A stretch of 8,993 nucleotides of DNA from Accumulibacter sp. (GCA_003538495.1 DPSD01000313.1:3154-12146), one strand, 5' to 3'; positions 1 to 8,093 are shown, numbered from the stretch's first letter. The notes: generated from the sequence alone by a model not told the origin. Numbers and translations are program-made.

Positions 1-3000
1 AAGCGCAGGCGATCGGTCTCGTAGGACACCTCGCCGATGTCTGCTCCGTGCGCCGTCATCAGGTGGAACATCCAGGGCGCCTGCTCTCCGAGCGAGCGGG
101 GCCGGCGCGTGCACAGGATGGCGCAGCGTTCCCGCAGGATCTCGGTCTGCACGAATAGATTGCTGAAGGCCGGATGAAGGTCGTCCGCCGCCGGTGGCGC
201 GATCACGACTTCGGCGTAACTCGTGACGTCGATTACCCGGCGTTGCCGCGATCGGTTGGTGATGCGCACCCTGCGCAACTCGATGTCATCTTCCGGCGAG
301 ACGATGATCTCGGTGTGCGTATCGAATTGGCCGTCGTCAGTACCATCGCCGGCGGCAACGGAATCGCGGCGGCGAAACTCGGCTCGTCCCTCGGAAAATA
401 TCGCTTCGTAGTGCTCCGGACGCTTGCGCGTCGGCTGATAGCCGGTCGACCAGAACGCTGCACTCTGCGCGTCGCGGACGTAGCAGAAGGTGCCCCAGTG
501 ATCGCAGCTGCGATCTTCACGCCAGCGCGTGACGGCGAGGTCCTTCCAGCGGCTGTAGCCGCCACCGGCGTGGGTGACCATTACGTGATAGCGGCCGTTC
601 GACAACAACTGCACTTCCGGGACCGGTGTGTCGGGGCTGCTGAACACGCGCATCGGCGTTTCCGCCTCCACCGAAGGCGAGCGCACCGCCGCTAGCTGAG
701 CCGTGTGCGTAAACAGGCTCGTGGCCTTTGGAATGCGCTCCTGGAGCAGCAGCATGATCGCCTGGAACAGTGGTTCCGATTCGAATCGCCGCTGCATTGG
801 ACGCTCCAGCACCAGATAGGACAGCGCCAACAGGCTCATGCCCTGGTGATGTGCCATGTAGGAGCGCACCACTACGTGCGATTGCCCGCGTCGCTGCCGT
901 GCAGGGGTGTAGTCGATCGCTTCGAAGAAGCCGAACTGGCCCATGAACCCCTCGGCCGCGAGTCGCTGCAGATTCAGGCACGCCTGCTCGGGCGCGACCA
1001 TCAGCGCGAGGGCCGATGCATAGGGCGCAATGACCAGATCGTCGGACAGTCCGCGTTTGAGTCCCAGGCCGGGTACGCCGAAGGCGCGGTACTGGTAATT
1101 GAGATCCACGTCGACGGTGTTGTAGCCGGATTCCGACATGCCCCAAGGCACGCCGCGCTGGTGCCCATACTCGATCTGCCTGGCGACCGCCGCTTTGCAG
1201 GTCTGGTCGAGCAGCGTGTTGTCGTAGGTCGGCATCACCAGCAGCGGCATCAGGTACTCGAACATCGAACCGCTCCATGACAGCAGCACCGGTTCTCCGT
1301 CGGCGCCGGTGAGCAGGCGCCCCAGGGCGAACCAGCTCTCCTGCGGCAGCTGCCCCTGCGCAATCGCCACGAAGTTGCACAAGCGCGCTTCCGAGGCCAG
1401 CAGGTCGTAGTAGCCCGTGTCCGCGCGCCGATCAGCCACGTTGTAACCAATGCTCAACAGATGGCGCGTCGGGTCGTACAGGAAGTCATACTCCATGCGC
1501 GCGAGCTGCAGGCATTGCAGTGCCAGGCGCTCGATCGCCGCCATCCTGTCGCCGGCTTGGGCACTACCTGCCATGGCCAGTTCCCGCAGCGTCGGTATAC
1601 CGACGAGATCGGCGAACGACTCCTTCTCGGGCCGTGCCGAGGGCAGCAATTGCCACGGAGCAAGGAAGCACAGCTCGTCCAGTCCCTCGCGGCATTGGCG
1701 CGCAAGCGCCTGTGCCCACCCCTCGTCGCGACCTTTTCCGTCGCCCTCTGGCGCCGTGATGTCCCCGCCGTGCGGACGTCGCGCTGCCTGAGTGGCGAGT
1801 TCTGCTGCGCGGGTCGCCAGGCGCTCGAGGCGTGCGCGCGCCGCCGCGAGACTTTCCGGAGGGGCGGTCAACGCGGATTCCAGTTCGCTCCGAAATGCCG
1901 TCGCCTGCTCAGCAACGGCTTCGTCGGCCTCGGCGAGAAGAATCCTGAGGGTGTCGTCCAGGCCTTCGAACAGTCGCGCCGGCAGTATCGTATCGTCAGC
2001 GAGCGCGAGCAGACCCGCACGCAGGGTCAGCAGGTGGCCAGCGAGGTTGCCGCTGTCCACCGTCGAGATGTACAGCGGCGGCAGTGGTTGCAGCGTCTGC
2101 GTGTCGTACCAGTTGTAGAAGTGCCCCCGGTGCCGCTCCAGTGCGTCCATCGTCTTCAGGGTGTTCGCCGTGCGCTTGAGGACGCTTCCGGCCACGATAT
2201 AGCCGAAGTCGTAGGCCGACAGGTTCGCCAGCAGCGCCAGCCCGATGTTGGTGGGCGAGGTGCGATGAGCCACCGTGGCAATGCGATACTCCTGAATGTT
2301 GTCAGGCGGCAGCCAATGGTCGTCCGGGCTGACGAAGTGGTCGAAGAACGCCCAGGTGCGACGCGACAGTGCGCGCAGAAAGAGCGTCTGCTCGACGGTC
2401 AGCGTCGCCTTGCGAGGAACCAGCGGACAGCTGAGCCACCACGCAATGACCGGAGAGGCGAACCACAGGAGGAGGATCGGCCCGGCGATCGCCAATACCG
2501 CCGGCCTCGATGCCGCCAGGTGGATCGCCGCCACGGTGGCGATCGCCGGGGCGAACCACATCGCTCGAAAACCACCAGCGAGCGTGCCGCTGTGGCGCTC
2601 ACCCGCCTCGCGATCGGCTTCCCGCGACGGATTCCATTCGAGCAATCGGGCGCGCGTCACCAGAATCCGCCAGGTCGTTCGAGAAACGGCATCGACACCG
2701 AAAAACGCCTCGTACGGCAAACAGGCTAGTTCAAATGTGCTCTGCATGAGGTGCCGCCAAGCCGAGCGCGCGACGGTTGCGAAGTGCCGTCTCAGGCGCA
2801 CCTCCTCCGGCTTGCGGAAGGCGTCGAGGATCGCCGCGCACAAGGAGGGAAGGAGCATGATGCCGATCACCGCCAGGGTCCACCACCACGCCGGCGCGAG
2901 GAGTGTCCATCCGGCCAGCAGGAGCAGGGTCAGAGCCGCGGGGACGAGACTTCGCCGCAGGTTGTCGAAGAGCTTCCACTGCGACAGCATCGAGAGCGGA

Positions 3001-5510
3001 TTCTTCTGCCGCGGGTTGTCCACCCCCGCACCCGCATCCGCGCCTGGAACGCGCCTGCGCAGCCACCCCGCCAGCTGCCAATCGCCGCGGATCCAGCGGT
3101 AGCGGCGGCTCACGTCGGCGCTATAGCGGGCCGGATGGTCCTCGTAAAGATGTACGTCGCTCAGCAGCGCCGAGCGTGCGTAGCACCCTTCCAGAAGATC
3201 GTGGCTAAGGATGCGATTCTCGGGGAAGCGCCCGCCAAGCGCTTGCTCGAATGCATCGACGTCGTAGATTCCCTTGCCGATGAACGAGCCTTCGCCGAAC
3301 AGGTCCTGATAGACATCCGAGACGGCGCGCGTGTACGGATCGATGCCCGGCTCGCCGCCGTACAGGCGTGCATAGCGGGAACGGTTCGTCCCCGGCAGGC
3401 CGATCGCCACGCGCGGCTGCAGGATTCCGTAGCCCTCGGTGACGCGCCGCTTCACTTTGTCGTAGCCGGGGCGATTCAGCGGGTGCGCCATGGTACCGAC
3501 GAATTTCCGCGCCGCATCGCGTGGCAGTTGCGTATCGGTGTCGAGCGTAATCACGTACTTCACGGATGACAAGACCGCGGTCTCACCGACGACGAGCGTA
3601 AAGCGGTCCTTGGCGCCGCCGCGTAGCAGCGCGTTCAAGTCGGCCAGCTTGCCGCGCTTGCGCTCGTAACCCATCCACAACCGGTCCCTGGGGTTCCATC
3701 GCCGCGGGCGATGGAAGAGGAAGAAGAGGTCGTCCCTGATTCTCGCCCCGTCACCGCCATATTTCGCGTTCAGCTCGCCGATCTTCGTCCGGGCCAGTTG
3801 CAGCAGCAACCCGTCGTCGGGCATCGTTTCCTGCCGAGCGTCGCGGAAATCGGTCAACAGGCCGAAATGCAGGCGCTCATCGCGATTCGCCAGGAACCTG
3901 ACTTCCAGCGCCTCGATCAGTTCCTCCACTCCCGAAGCGCTGCTAAGCATGGTCGGGACCACGACCAGCGTCCGTGCCTCGGCCGGGATGCCTTCACTGA
4001 AATCCATTCTCGGCAGCGGATGTGGTGCCACCAGCAAGGTTGCCAGCCAGTTCACCAGCGCTACGCCGAGGCGACTGGCAGCCAGCAGCGCGAGGATGCC
4101 GAGCGGCACCAGCAGCAAGTCAGGCGTCCCGGCGGCAAACGCCTGCGCCAGCAGGCTTCCGGAAAGGGCCAGCGTGATCAACGCGATGCCGCCCAGGTAC
4201 ATGAGTGATGGAAAGCGGCCTGCCATCTTGCCCAAGGCCTCGGCGCCGGAAAGGCGAACGTGCGCTGCGCGCTCGAGTTGCGGCAAACCCTTGTCGATCA
4301 GGTAGTAGCCGACGTGCCCCGCACGATCGCCGGTCCCGGTGCCGGCATCGACCGCCGCTGCACCGAGGCGTGCCAGTTCGACCGCCTTGCGGGCTACCTC
4401 GCCCTCGGACAGGTCCCCCTTCTTCGCTATCCTCTCAATTGCATGGCGGTATCGATCGCGGGTGGCAAAATCCATCCGGCCATAGACGCCGCCAGGATCG
4501 TCACCCAGCACGTGCTCGACGACGCTCTGGGTCTCGACGAAGCGGCGCCAGTCGGTTGCGCTCAGCACCCGGAGACTGCCGATGCTGTTGCTGATGGAGA
4601 CTTGATCTGCGGCCTGTTGCTGGTTCTCGGATTGCACGAGGTGCTCGATGGTCAGACCCGACTCCGACAGGCGCTGCTCGATCCAGGTCAATGGCAGCGC
4701 CAGAGTGGGGCCGCGTCCCTGCAAGCGCCGTGCGAGTTCGGCGACGAAGCCGCCGACCATCGGAGGATCCGAGCACGCCATGTCGGCGATCACCAGGATC
4801 AAGCTCTTCGGATCACTGACGGCGGTCTCCGCCATGCGGTCTGCCCAGCTAGCGGCCAGGTTTCGCTCCGCCCAACCGGCCGCGATGCGCACGCCGACCC
4901 GACGCAGATTCTCGATCACGGCCAGCCGCAGCATGATCGGGATCGCCCACAACTCGCCCAGCTTCATCGGGCTGACGTTCTGGTACGCCGCCACGAAGCC
5001 GCTGAGACTTTCCATATCCACGCGACCGTCGCCGTGTGCAATGGTCTCCAGCGCGATGTCGTACACCCGCGGACGGCCGGCAGACGGTCCATGCGCCAGG
5101 CGCGGGAGTTCGCGGCTGTATCCCTCTGGCAAGTGTCGCTTGGCGGTGCGGATCTGTTCTTCGATGAGATAGAAATTGTCGAGCAGCCACTCCCCGGCCG
5201 GCATGATCCGGCGGCTCTCCGTGGCTGCCGTGGTCAACAGCGCGCATACGCCGACCAGAGTGCTTTCGTTGTCGGCCAGCCGGGCCAGGAGCCGGTCCGG
5301 CGCCTGGTCGGGAGTCAGCTTGTGCGAGGCCGCGAGCGCCGCGCCATGCAGCGCCATTTGGTCGGCGCTGAACAACTCGGATCGCAACGGGGGTTCTGCG
5401 TCGGGTAGGGTCCTTGGCCTCTCACTACCACGAAGGCGGGCCTTCAGTGGCCGAAGATAGCTGCTGCGCTTGGTGTCAACGTTCAATTCAAGGCGTCCTT
5501 TTCTGAACAT
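1..5510 (-). CDS. ndvB: Cyclic beta-1,2-glucan synthase (GT84/GH94), 3' end outside window
   Basis: Inner-membrane enzyme that builds cyclic beta-1,2-glucan, an osmoregulated periplasmic glucan, from UDP-glucose. One open frame of 1836 codons runs without a stop from ATG 5510 to the left edge. Seen in order: N-terminal domain (about 45-420); two hydrophobic segments (about 434-490); GT-A-like glycosyltransferase with VVVPTM (515-521), LLTDF (Asp554), DTDTQLPRD (657-665), SHDLLEG (Asp771) and RYRWIRGDWQ (803-812); four more hydrophobic segments (about 854-897 and 984-1030); a glycoamylase-like region with YNWYDT (1132), TVDSGN (Asp1152), GMSESGYN (1457) and MAHHQGM (1552); then the start of the GH94 beta-sandwich (from about 1620). 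Agrobacterium ChvB is about 2830 residues, so roughly 1000 residues, including the GH94 catalytic part, should lie outside. The ATG has only a weak GAG upstream. TTG 5486, nine bases after AAAGGA, is an alternative start. The gene begins 41 bases after the permease stop, suggesting co-transcription. The family call is firm; glucan linkage and cyclisation are inferred from the family. Confidence 0.95.
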   Translation of the reverse strand, partial: MFRKGRLELNVDTKRSSYLRPLKARLRGSERPRTLPDAEPPLRSELFSADQMALHGAALAASHKLTPDQAPDRLLARLADNESTLVGVCALLTTAATESRRIMPAGEWLLDNFYLIEEQIRTAKRHLPEGYSRELPRLAHGPSAGRPRVYDIALETIAHGDGRVDMESLSGFVAAYQNVSPMKLGELWAIPIMLRLAVIENLRRVGVRIAAGWAERNLAASWADRMAETAVSDPKSLILVIADMACSDPPMVGGFVAELARRLQGRGPTLALPLTWIEQRLSESGLTIEHLVQSENQQQAADQVSISNSIGSLRVLSATDWRRFVETQSVVEHVLGDDPGGVYGRMDFATRDRYRHAIERIAKKGDLSEGEVARKAVELARLGAAAVDAGTGTGDRAGHVGYYLIDKGLPQLERAAHVRLSGAEALGKMAGRFPSLMYLGGIALITLALSGSLLAQAFAAGTPDLLLVPLGILALLAASRLGVALVNWLATLLVAPHPLPRMDFSEGIPAEARTLVVVPTMLSSASGVEELIEALEVRFLANRDERLHFGLLTDFRDARQETMPDDGLLLQLARTKIGELNAKYGGDGARIRDDLFFLFHRPRRWNPRDRLWMGYERKRGKLADLNALLRGGAKDRFTLVVGETAVLSSVKYVITLDTDTQLPRDAARKFVGTMAHPLNRPGYDKVKRRVTEGYGILQPRVAIGLPGTNRSRYARLYGGEPGIDPYTRAVSDVYQDLFGEGSFIGKGIYDVDAFEQALGGRFPENRILSHDLLEGCYARSALLSDVHLYEDHPARYSADVSRRYRWIRGDWQLAGWLRRRVPGADAGAGVDNPRQKNPLSMLSQWKLFDNLRRSLVPAALTLLLLAGWTLLAPAWWWTLAVIGIMLLPSLCAAILDAFRKPEEVRLRRHFATVARSAWRHLMQSTFELACLPYEAFFGVDAVSRTTWRILVTRARLLEWNPSREADREAGERHSGTLAGGFRAMWFAPAIATVAAIHLAASRPAVLAIAGPILLLWFASPVIAWWLSCPLVPRKATLTVEQTLFLRALSRRTWAFFDHFVSPDDHWLPPDNIQEYRIATVAHRTSPTNIGLALLANLSAYDFGYIVAGSVLKRTANTLKTMDALERHRGHFYNWYDTQTLQPLPPLYISTVDSGNLAGHLLTLRAGLLALADDTILPARLFEGLDDTLRILLAEADEAVAEQATAFRSELESALTAPPESLAAARARLERLATRAAELATQAARRPHGGDITAPEGDGKGRDEGWAQALARQCREGLDELCFLAPWQLLPSARPEKESFADLVGIPTLRELAMAGSAQAGDRMAAIERLALQCLQLARMEYDFLYDPTRHLLSIGYNVADRRADTGYYDLLASEARLCNFVAIAQGQLPQESWFALGRLLTGADGEPVLLSWSGSMFEYLMPLLVMPTYDNTLLDQTCKAAVARQIEYGHQRGVPWGMSESGYNTVDVDLNYQYRAFGVPGLGLKRGLSDDLVIAPYASALALMVAPEQACLNLQRLAAEGFMGQFGFFEAIDYTPARQRRGQSHVVVRSYMAHHQGMSLLALSYLVLERPMQRRFESEPLFQAIMLLLQERIPKATSLFTHTAQLAAVRSPSVEAETPMRVFSSPDTPVPEVQLLSNGRYHVMVTHAGGGYSRWKDLAVTRWREDRSCDHWGTFCYVRDAQSAAFWSTGYQPTRKRPEHYEAIFSEGRAEFRRRDSVAAGDGTDDGQFDTHTEIIVSPEDDIELRRVRITNRSRQRRVIDVTSYAEVVIAPPAADDLHPAFSNLFVQTEILRERCAILCTRRPRSLGEQAPWMFHLMTAHGADIGEVSYETDRLR

Positions 5511-5551
5511 GAAATCTCGATGCAGGTCAGCACAGCGAGGGATGTTGCCGG

Positions 5552-6748
5552 CTACTCGCCCAACAGTTCCGCCATCGGCTCGAGTTGCTCCACATGCTGA
5601 GCCACCACTTTCACGATGACCGTGATCGGAATGCTCAGCAGCATGCCCCAGATGCCCCACAGCCACGCCCAGAAAAGCAGCGAAACGAAAACCGCGGCCG
5701 TGTTCATCTTGGCGATCCGGCCGGTCATCCAGGTGGTGACGAAGGTCCCGACGAACGTGGCGACTGCCAACGAAGCACCCGCGGGCAGCAGCGCCATCGA
5801 CAGGGCGTCGAACTGCATGAAGGCGGCCATGCCAATGGCGGCGGCGGTAACGGCAGGGCCGAAGTAGGGGATCAGATGCAGCAGGCCTGCGGCCACTGCC
5901 CAGGCACCGGCGTTCTCGAGGCCGATCCAGCGCAGCGCGAGCCAGGTAAGCAGGGCCACCAGCACGTTGGTCGCCAGGAGCATGGACATGTAGCGCTGGA
6001 CGGATTCGTTGATGTCATCGAGGATGCGAACGGTGATCTTCCTGTTCGAAAATGTCGGCCCGGTGAGTCGCACCAGCTTCCTCTTGTAGGTGTCGCCTGA
6101 CAGCAAGAGAAAGAAAGTCAGGAATAGGACCATCGCCGCCTGGCCCATCAGTCCCATGGCTCCCACGGAGTTTGCCCAGAGGAAGTCGCCGAGTTTGAAG
6201 CCGGGCGTGTCGATGACGACGCGCGTCGCCGGCCGTTTGGGCGTTGAATCGATACCGGCGGCCTGGCTGGTCGCCTTTTCGATCTCGCTGGCTGCGGTTT
6301 GCACCTTCTGCATGGTGCTGGTCTGGCCCTTGCGCACACTGGCGAGGCCGGTGGACACCTTGTTTACCGCCTCCGGTACCTGATCGAGGATGGTTTGAAA
6401 CTGCCCGCGCAACGAGTAGGCCCCCAGGATGAGCGAACACACGACACCCGCCATCACGACGGTGCTCCCCACCACGCGCGGTATCCTGATCTGTTCCAGC
6501 CAGGCGACCAGAGGATTCAGGGTGTAGGCGAAGAGGAGCCCGAGCAGCAGGGTGATGACAAAAAGCTGTGCCCATTCCAACGCGAACACTGCGGCCACCG
6601 TGGCGATGACGGTCAGCGCCAGGTTCTGCATGCCCGTCCCGACACGAGGCGTGGGCTGCGTCGCGTCGGACGCCGCCGCGGCCTCACCGGCCAAGGACTG
6701 CGCGTCGCGACTCTCGGGGGAGCGCGGGGCAGGCAAGCGCAAAGACAT
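5552..6748 (-). CDS. AI-2E family transporter (PF01594-type permease)
   Basis: Predicted polytopic inner-membrane permease of 398 residues, a usual length for the family. A proline/alanine-rich hydrophilic N-terminus (about 1-40) is followed by hydrophobic segments at about 41-87 and 92-113. A polar, helix-prone loop of about 85 residues comes next, then a block of hydrophobic segments to the C-terminus. Family hallmarks seen are HLIPYFGP at about 291 and LWGIWGMLLSIP at about 363. Known members include TqsA/YdgG and several proteins linked to sodium/proton antiport; nothing here shows that the substrate is autoinducer-2. ATG 6748 is preferred, with a weak GGA seven bases upstream. The frame extends to GTG 6799 (415 residues), but that start has no visible ribosome binding site. 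It lies 89 bases after the BON gene and 41 bases before the glucan synthase, probably as part of one transcript. No convincing terminator is seen in either gap. Confidence 0.9.
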   Translation of the reverse strand: MSLRLPAPRSPESRDAQSLAGEAAAASDATQPTPRVGTGMQNLALTVIATVAAVFALEWAQLFVITLLLGLLFAYTLNPLVAWLEQIRIPRVVGSTVVMAGVVCSLILGAYSLRGQFQTILDQVPEAVNKVSTGLASVRKGQTSTMQKVQTAASEIEKATSQAAGIDSTPKRPATRVVIDTPGFKLGDFLWANSVGAMGLMGQAAMVLFLTFFLLLSGDTYKRKLVRLTGPTFSNRKITVRILDDINESVQRYMSMLLATNVLVALLTWLALRWIGLENAGAWAVAAGLLHLIPYFGPAVTAAAIGMAAFMQFDALSMALLPAGASLAVATFVGTFVTTWMTGRIAKMNTAAVFVSLLFWAWLWGIWGMLLSIPITVIVKVVAQHVEQLEPMAELLGE

Positions 6749-6837
6749 CGCTAGTTCCGGGTTCCCTGACCGCCGCGGGTGATTGGCGGGTGCTCGCACG
6801 CCATTGGCTCATCGGCGTGGCCGCGCACCGCCATCGC

Positions 6838-7152
6838 TCACTTGACCCGCATGTCGTTCTTGACGGATGTCACGCCGCCGACGCCACGTGCCAACGCAAC
6901 CGCCTTGTCGATCGCCGCCTGCGAACTCACGAAGCCGCTCAGTTGCACCGCGCCCTTGAAAGTCTCGACGTTGATCTCGGCGGACTTGAGGGTGGGCTCG
7001 TTGAATATGGCGGCCTTCACCTTGCTGGTGATGACGGTGTCGTCCACATACTCGCCGGTTCCCTCCTGCTTCGAGGTTGACGCACAACCCGCGGCGGAAA
7101 CCAGAGTTACGGCCAGGAACAGTGCGGAAAGAAACTTGCCAAGTGTTTTCAT
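6838..7152 (-). CDS. BON-domain lipoprotein
   Basis: Small exported lipoprotein of 104 residues. The N-terminus has a basic start (MKTLGK), a hydrophobic core and a lipobox ending SAAGC, so Cys23 is the predicted lipidated residue. Ala at +2 fits outer-membrane sorting. After a short polar linker, one BON domain fills about residues 37-104, with the pattern DDTVITSKVKAAI, VQLSGFV, and a closing GGVTSVKNDMRVK. BON domains (as in OsmY) are thought to bind phospholipid or envelope surfaces and are often osmotic- or envelope-stress induced; a specific role here is inference. ATG 7152 is chosen because GGAG (7161-7164) is eight bases upstream. A TTG two codons earlier is less likely. This binding site lies inside the last codons of the preceding glsB-like gene, whose stop is two bases away, indicating translational coupling. 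Confidence 0.9.
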   Translation of the reverse strand: MKTLGKFLSALFLAVTLVSAAGCASTSKQEGTGEYVDDTVITSKVKAAIFNEPTLKSAEINVETFKGAVQLSGFVSSQAAIDKAVALARGVGGVTSVKNDMRVK

Positions 7153-7154
7153 GA

Positions 7155-7439
7155 TCAATTCTCCAGACGTACGTTGAACAGGACTTCCCGAATGGCACGC
7201 GAAAGCGCGTGGTACACGACCAGCAGTACGCTTGCCCCGACGCCGGCCAGCAACACGCTGTAAAGCTTGAATCCGTCTACACCGGCCATCGCGAAGGAAT
7301 TGAACAGCCAGCTGCCGACGACTGCGCCGATAACCCCGACAACGATCGCCGTGGCGGCATCCTGCCCGCTATCGCCAAACATCTTGCTGGCGGCCAAGCC
7401 AGCAATGAGTCCAAGTACGATCCATGCTGGTAACGACAC
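7155..7439 (-). CDS. GlsB/YeaQ/YmgE family small membrane protein
   Basis: Very hydrophobic protein of 94 residues with three predicted membrane helices. The first (SLPAWIVLGLIAGLAASKMF) aligns well by memory with the start of E. coli YeaQ (MGILSWIIFGLIAG). A glycine-rich helix (VVGVIGAVVGSWLF), a conserved-looking VDGF segment and a third helix (SVLLAGVGASVLLVVYHAL) follow. A basic tail of about 15 residues extends beyond the usual length of about 82. GTG 7439 is taken as the start because AGGAGG (7445-7450) stands five bases upstream and the N-terminus then matches the family. ATG 7454 would add five residues but uses this Shine-Dalgarno as coding sequence. The family is stress-associated (transglycosylase-associated, YeaQ/YmgE) with no established biochemical activity. 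It is the first gene of the tight cluster with BON, permease and glucan synthase. Confidence 0.88.
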   Translation of the reverse strand: MSLPAWIVLGLIAGLAASKMFGDSGQDAATAIVVGVIGAVVGSWLFNSFAMAGVDGFKLYSVLLAGVGASVLLVVYHALSRAIREVLFNVRLEN

Positions 7440-7821
7440 GATTGCCTCCTGCATCTACCGTTGTCGGGCCTTACCATTTCCAGCATCAGGCGGAAGGGCC
7501 CAACCATCGCCGCCGCATTTCCTCCCCCGTTCGCGCACCTGGCAGCCGTGCGACCGTAAAACGTCGTCGCGCGGAGCGACACGCGAAGCTCGTGGTGGGC
7601 GACTCGCAGCCCGTGTCGAATGCTCAACAGCAGCGTATTCAGAATGACGAACGTGGTCTGTACGGTGCCGCACGTAACTCGCTCCGGGGTGTCGGCCTTT
7701 CGAGGCCGCCCGGGGGGCGGCGAGCGCCACGGGTGTCGGTCCGGCGTTGGCGAGATCGTGCTCGCCGCGAAACACTGGGCCGGAGCGCTGCTCATGACCA
7801 ACGGCGGCCGGTCATCCGCGC
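7440..7821. other. Gap of about 380 bases without a convincing gene
   Basis: Apart from the glsB ribosome binding site, no supported gene is seen. ORFs exist on both strands, but they are arginine-, proline- and serine-rich, lack good ribosome binding sites and overlap real genes in other frames. The gap presumably carries the promoter of the glsB-BON-permease-glucan synthase cluster, but I could not pick a convincing -35/-10 pair. Visible structures: an inverted repeat CGGCCT-TTCG-AGGCCG (7693-7708); a 9-base direct repeat GGGTGTCGG (7687-7695 and 7731-7739); and a 6-base stem ATGACC/GGTCAT with a 10-base loop (7794-7815) just after the stop of the small ORF at 7822. None is followed by a T-tract. 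Confidence 0.5.
7445..7450 (-). promoter_or_regulatory. Ribosome binding site of the glsB/yeaQ-like gene
   Basis: A perfect AGGAGG on the minus strand, five bases before GTG 7439. It decides the start codon: the ATG at 7454 lies upstream of this site and would translate through it, while GTG 7439 is ideally spaced. Confidence 0.8.
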
Positions 7822-8022
7822 TCAGGAGTCTCGCGCGCCGACGCTTCGCGCCGCCTGGCTGCCGCCTTTCGCCTCCCAGTCGACGAGAGCGGCCGGCTGT
7901 CTGTTTTTCGATTCCTTGCCAAGGCCGTCGCCCCTAAGCGGCGCGAAGCCCGCAGGGTGCGCCGCGTCGCCGGTGAGTGCTGGCTGCGGCATGAAGCCAA
8001 TGAAGCGTTTGTAGCTGGTCAT
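7822..8022 (-). CDS. Small hypothetical protein (66 residues)
   Basis: Unrecognised small ORF beginning MTSYKRFIGFMPQPALTG. Support: ATG 8022 has AAAGGA (8031-8036) eight bases upstream, and about 78 percent of codons end in G or C by hand count. The product is hydrophilic, with no membrane segment, signal peptide or known motif, and a basic, alanine/glycine-rich C-terminal half (ending QAARSVGARDS). It lies 79 bases downstream of csbD on the same strand, beyond a strong hairpin, so it could be co-transcribed by read-through or have its own transcript. The frame stays open upstream to an ATG at 8088 (88 residues), but that start lacks a clear binding site. It may be a real small stress-linked protein or a chance ORF in GC-rich DNA. 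Confidence 0.42.
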   Translation of the reverse strand: MTSYKRFIGFMPQPALTGDAAHPAGFAPLRGDGLGKESKNRQPAALVDWEAKGGSQAARSVGARDS

Positions 8023-8065
8023 GATGTGAGTCCTTTCACGGACAGCCACTGCCTCGGCCACCCGG

Positions 8066-8093
8066 ACGCCGTGCGCGGCGTTGCGCACGGCGT
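8066..8093 (-). terminator. GC-rich hairpin downstream of csbD
   Basis: A perfect 11-base inverted repeat, ACGCCGTGCGC paired with GCGCACGGCGT, separated by six bases. It lies nine bases past the csbD stop and 43 bases before the small ORF start. The stem is very stable, but no T-tract follows on the minus strand, so it is not a classical intrinsic terminator. It could instead protect the csbD mRNA 3' end or attenuate read-through. Confidence 0.4.

Noticed and set aside
1461..5408. Several long plus-strand ORFs (for example 1461-2729, 2751-3569 and 4260-5408)
   Set aside because: They lie antisense to the uninterrupted glucan synthase frame, are rich in Arg, Gln and His as expected from complementing GC-rich codons, overlap each other, and show no recognisable domain.
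5552..6748. A quorum-sensing (AI-2) exporter role for the permease
   Set aside because: Only family membership is visible. The family name does not establish the substrate, and no lux/lsr genes are present.
6749..6837. Possible terminator between the BON and permease genes
   Set aside because: Only a 4-base stem (GTGC/GCAC) with a two-base loop is present and no T-tract follows, so read-through is more likely.
7277..7801. Minus-strand ORF of 174 residues overlapping the GlsB-like gene
   Set aside because: Its C-terminal part is an out-of-frame reading of the GlsB-like gene, and its N-terminal part is low-complexity with no good start signal.
7424..8014. Plus-strand ORF of 196 residues across the gap after the GlsB-like gene
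   Set aside because: Arginine- and proline-rich, overlaps the start of the GlsB-like gene and the better-supported small minus-strand ORF, with no clear ribosome binding site or domain.
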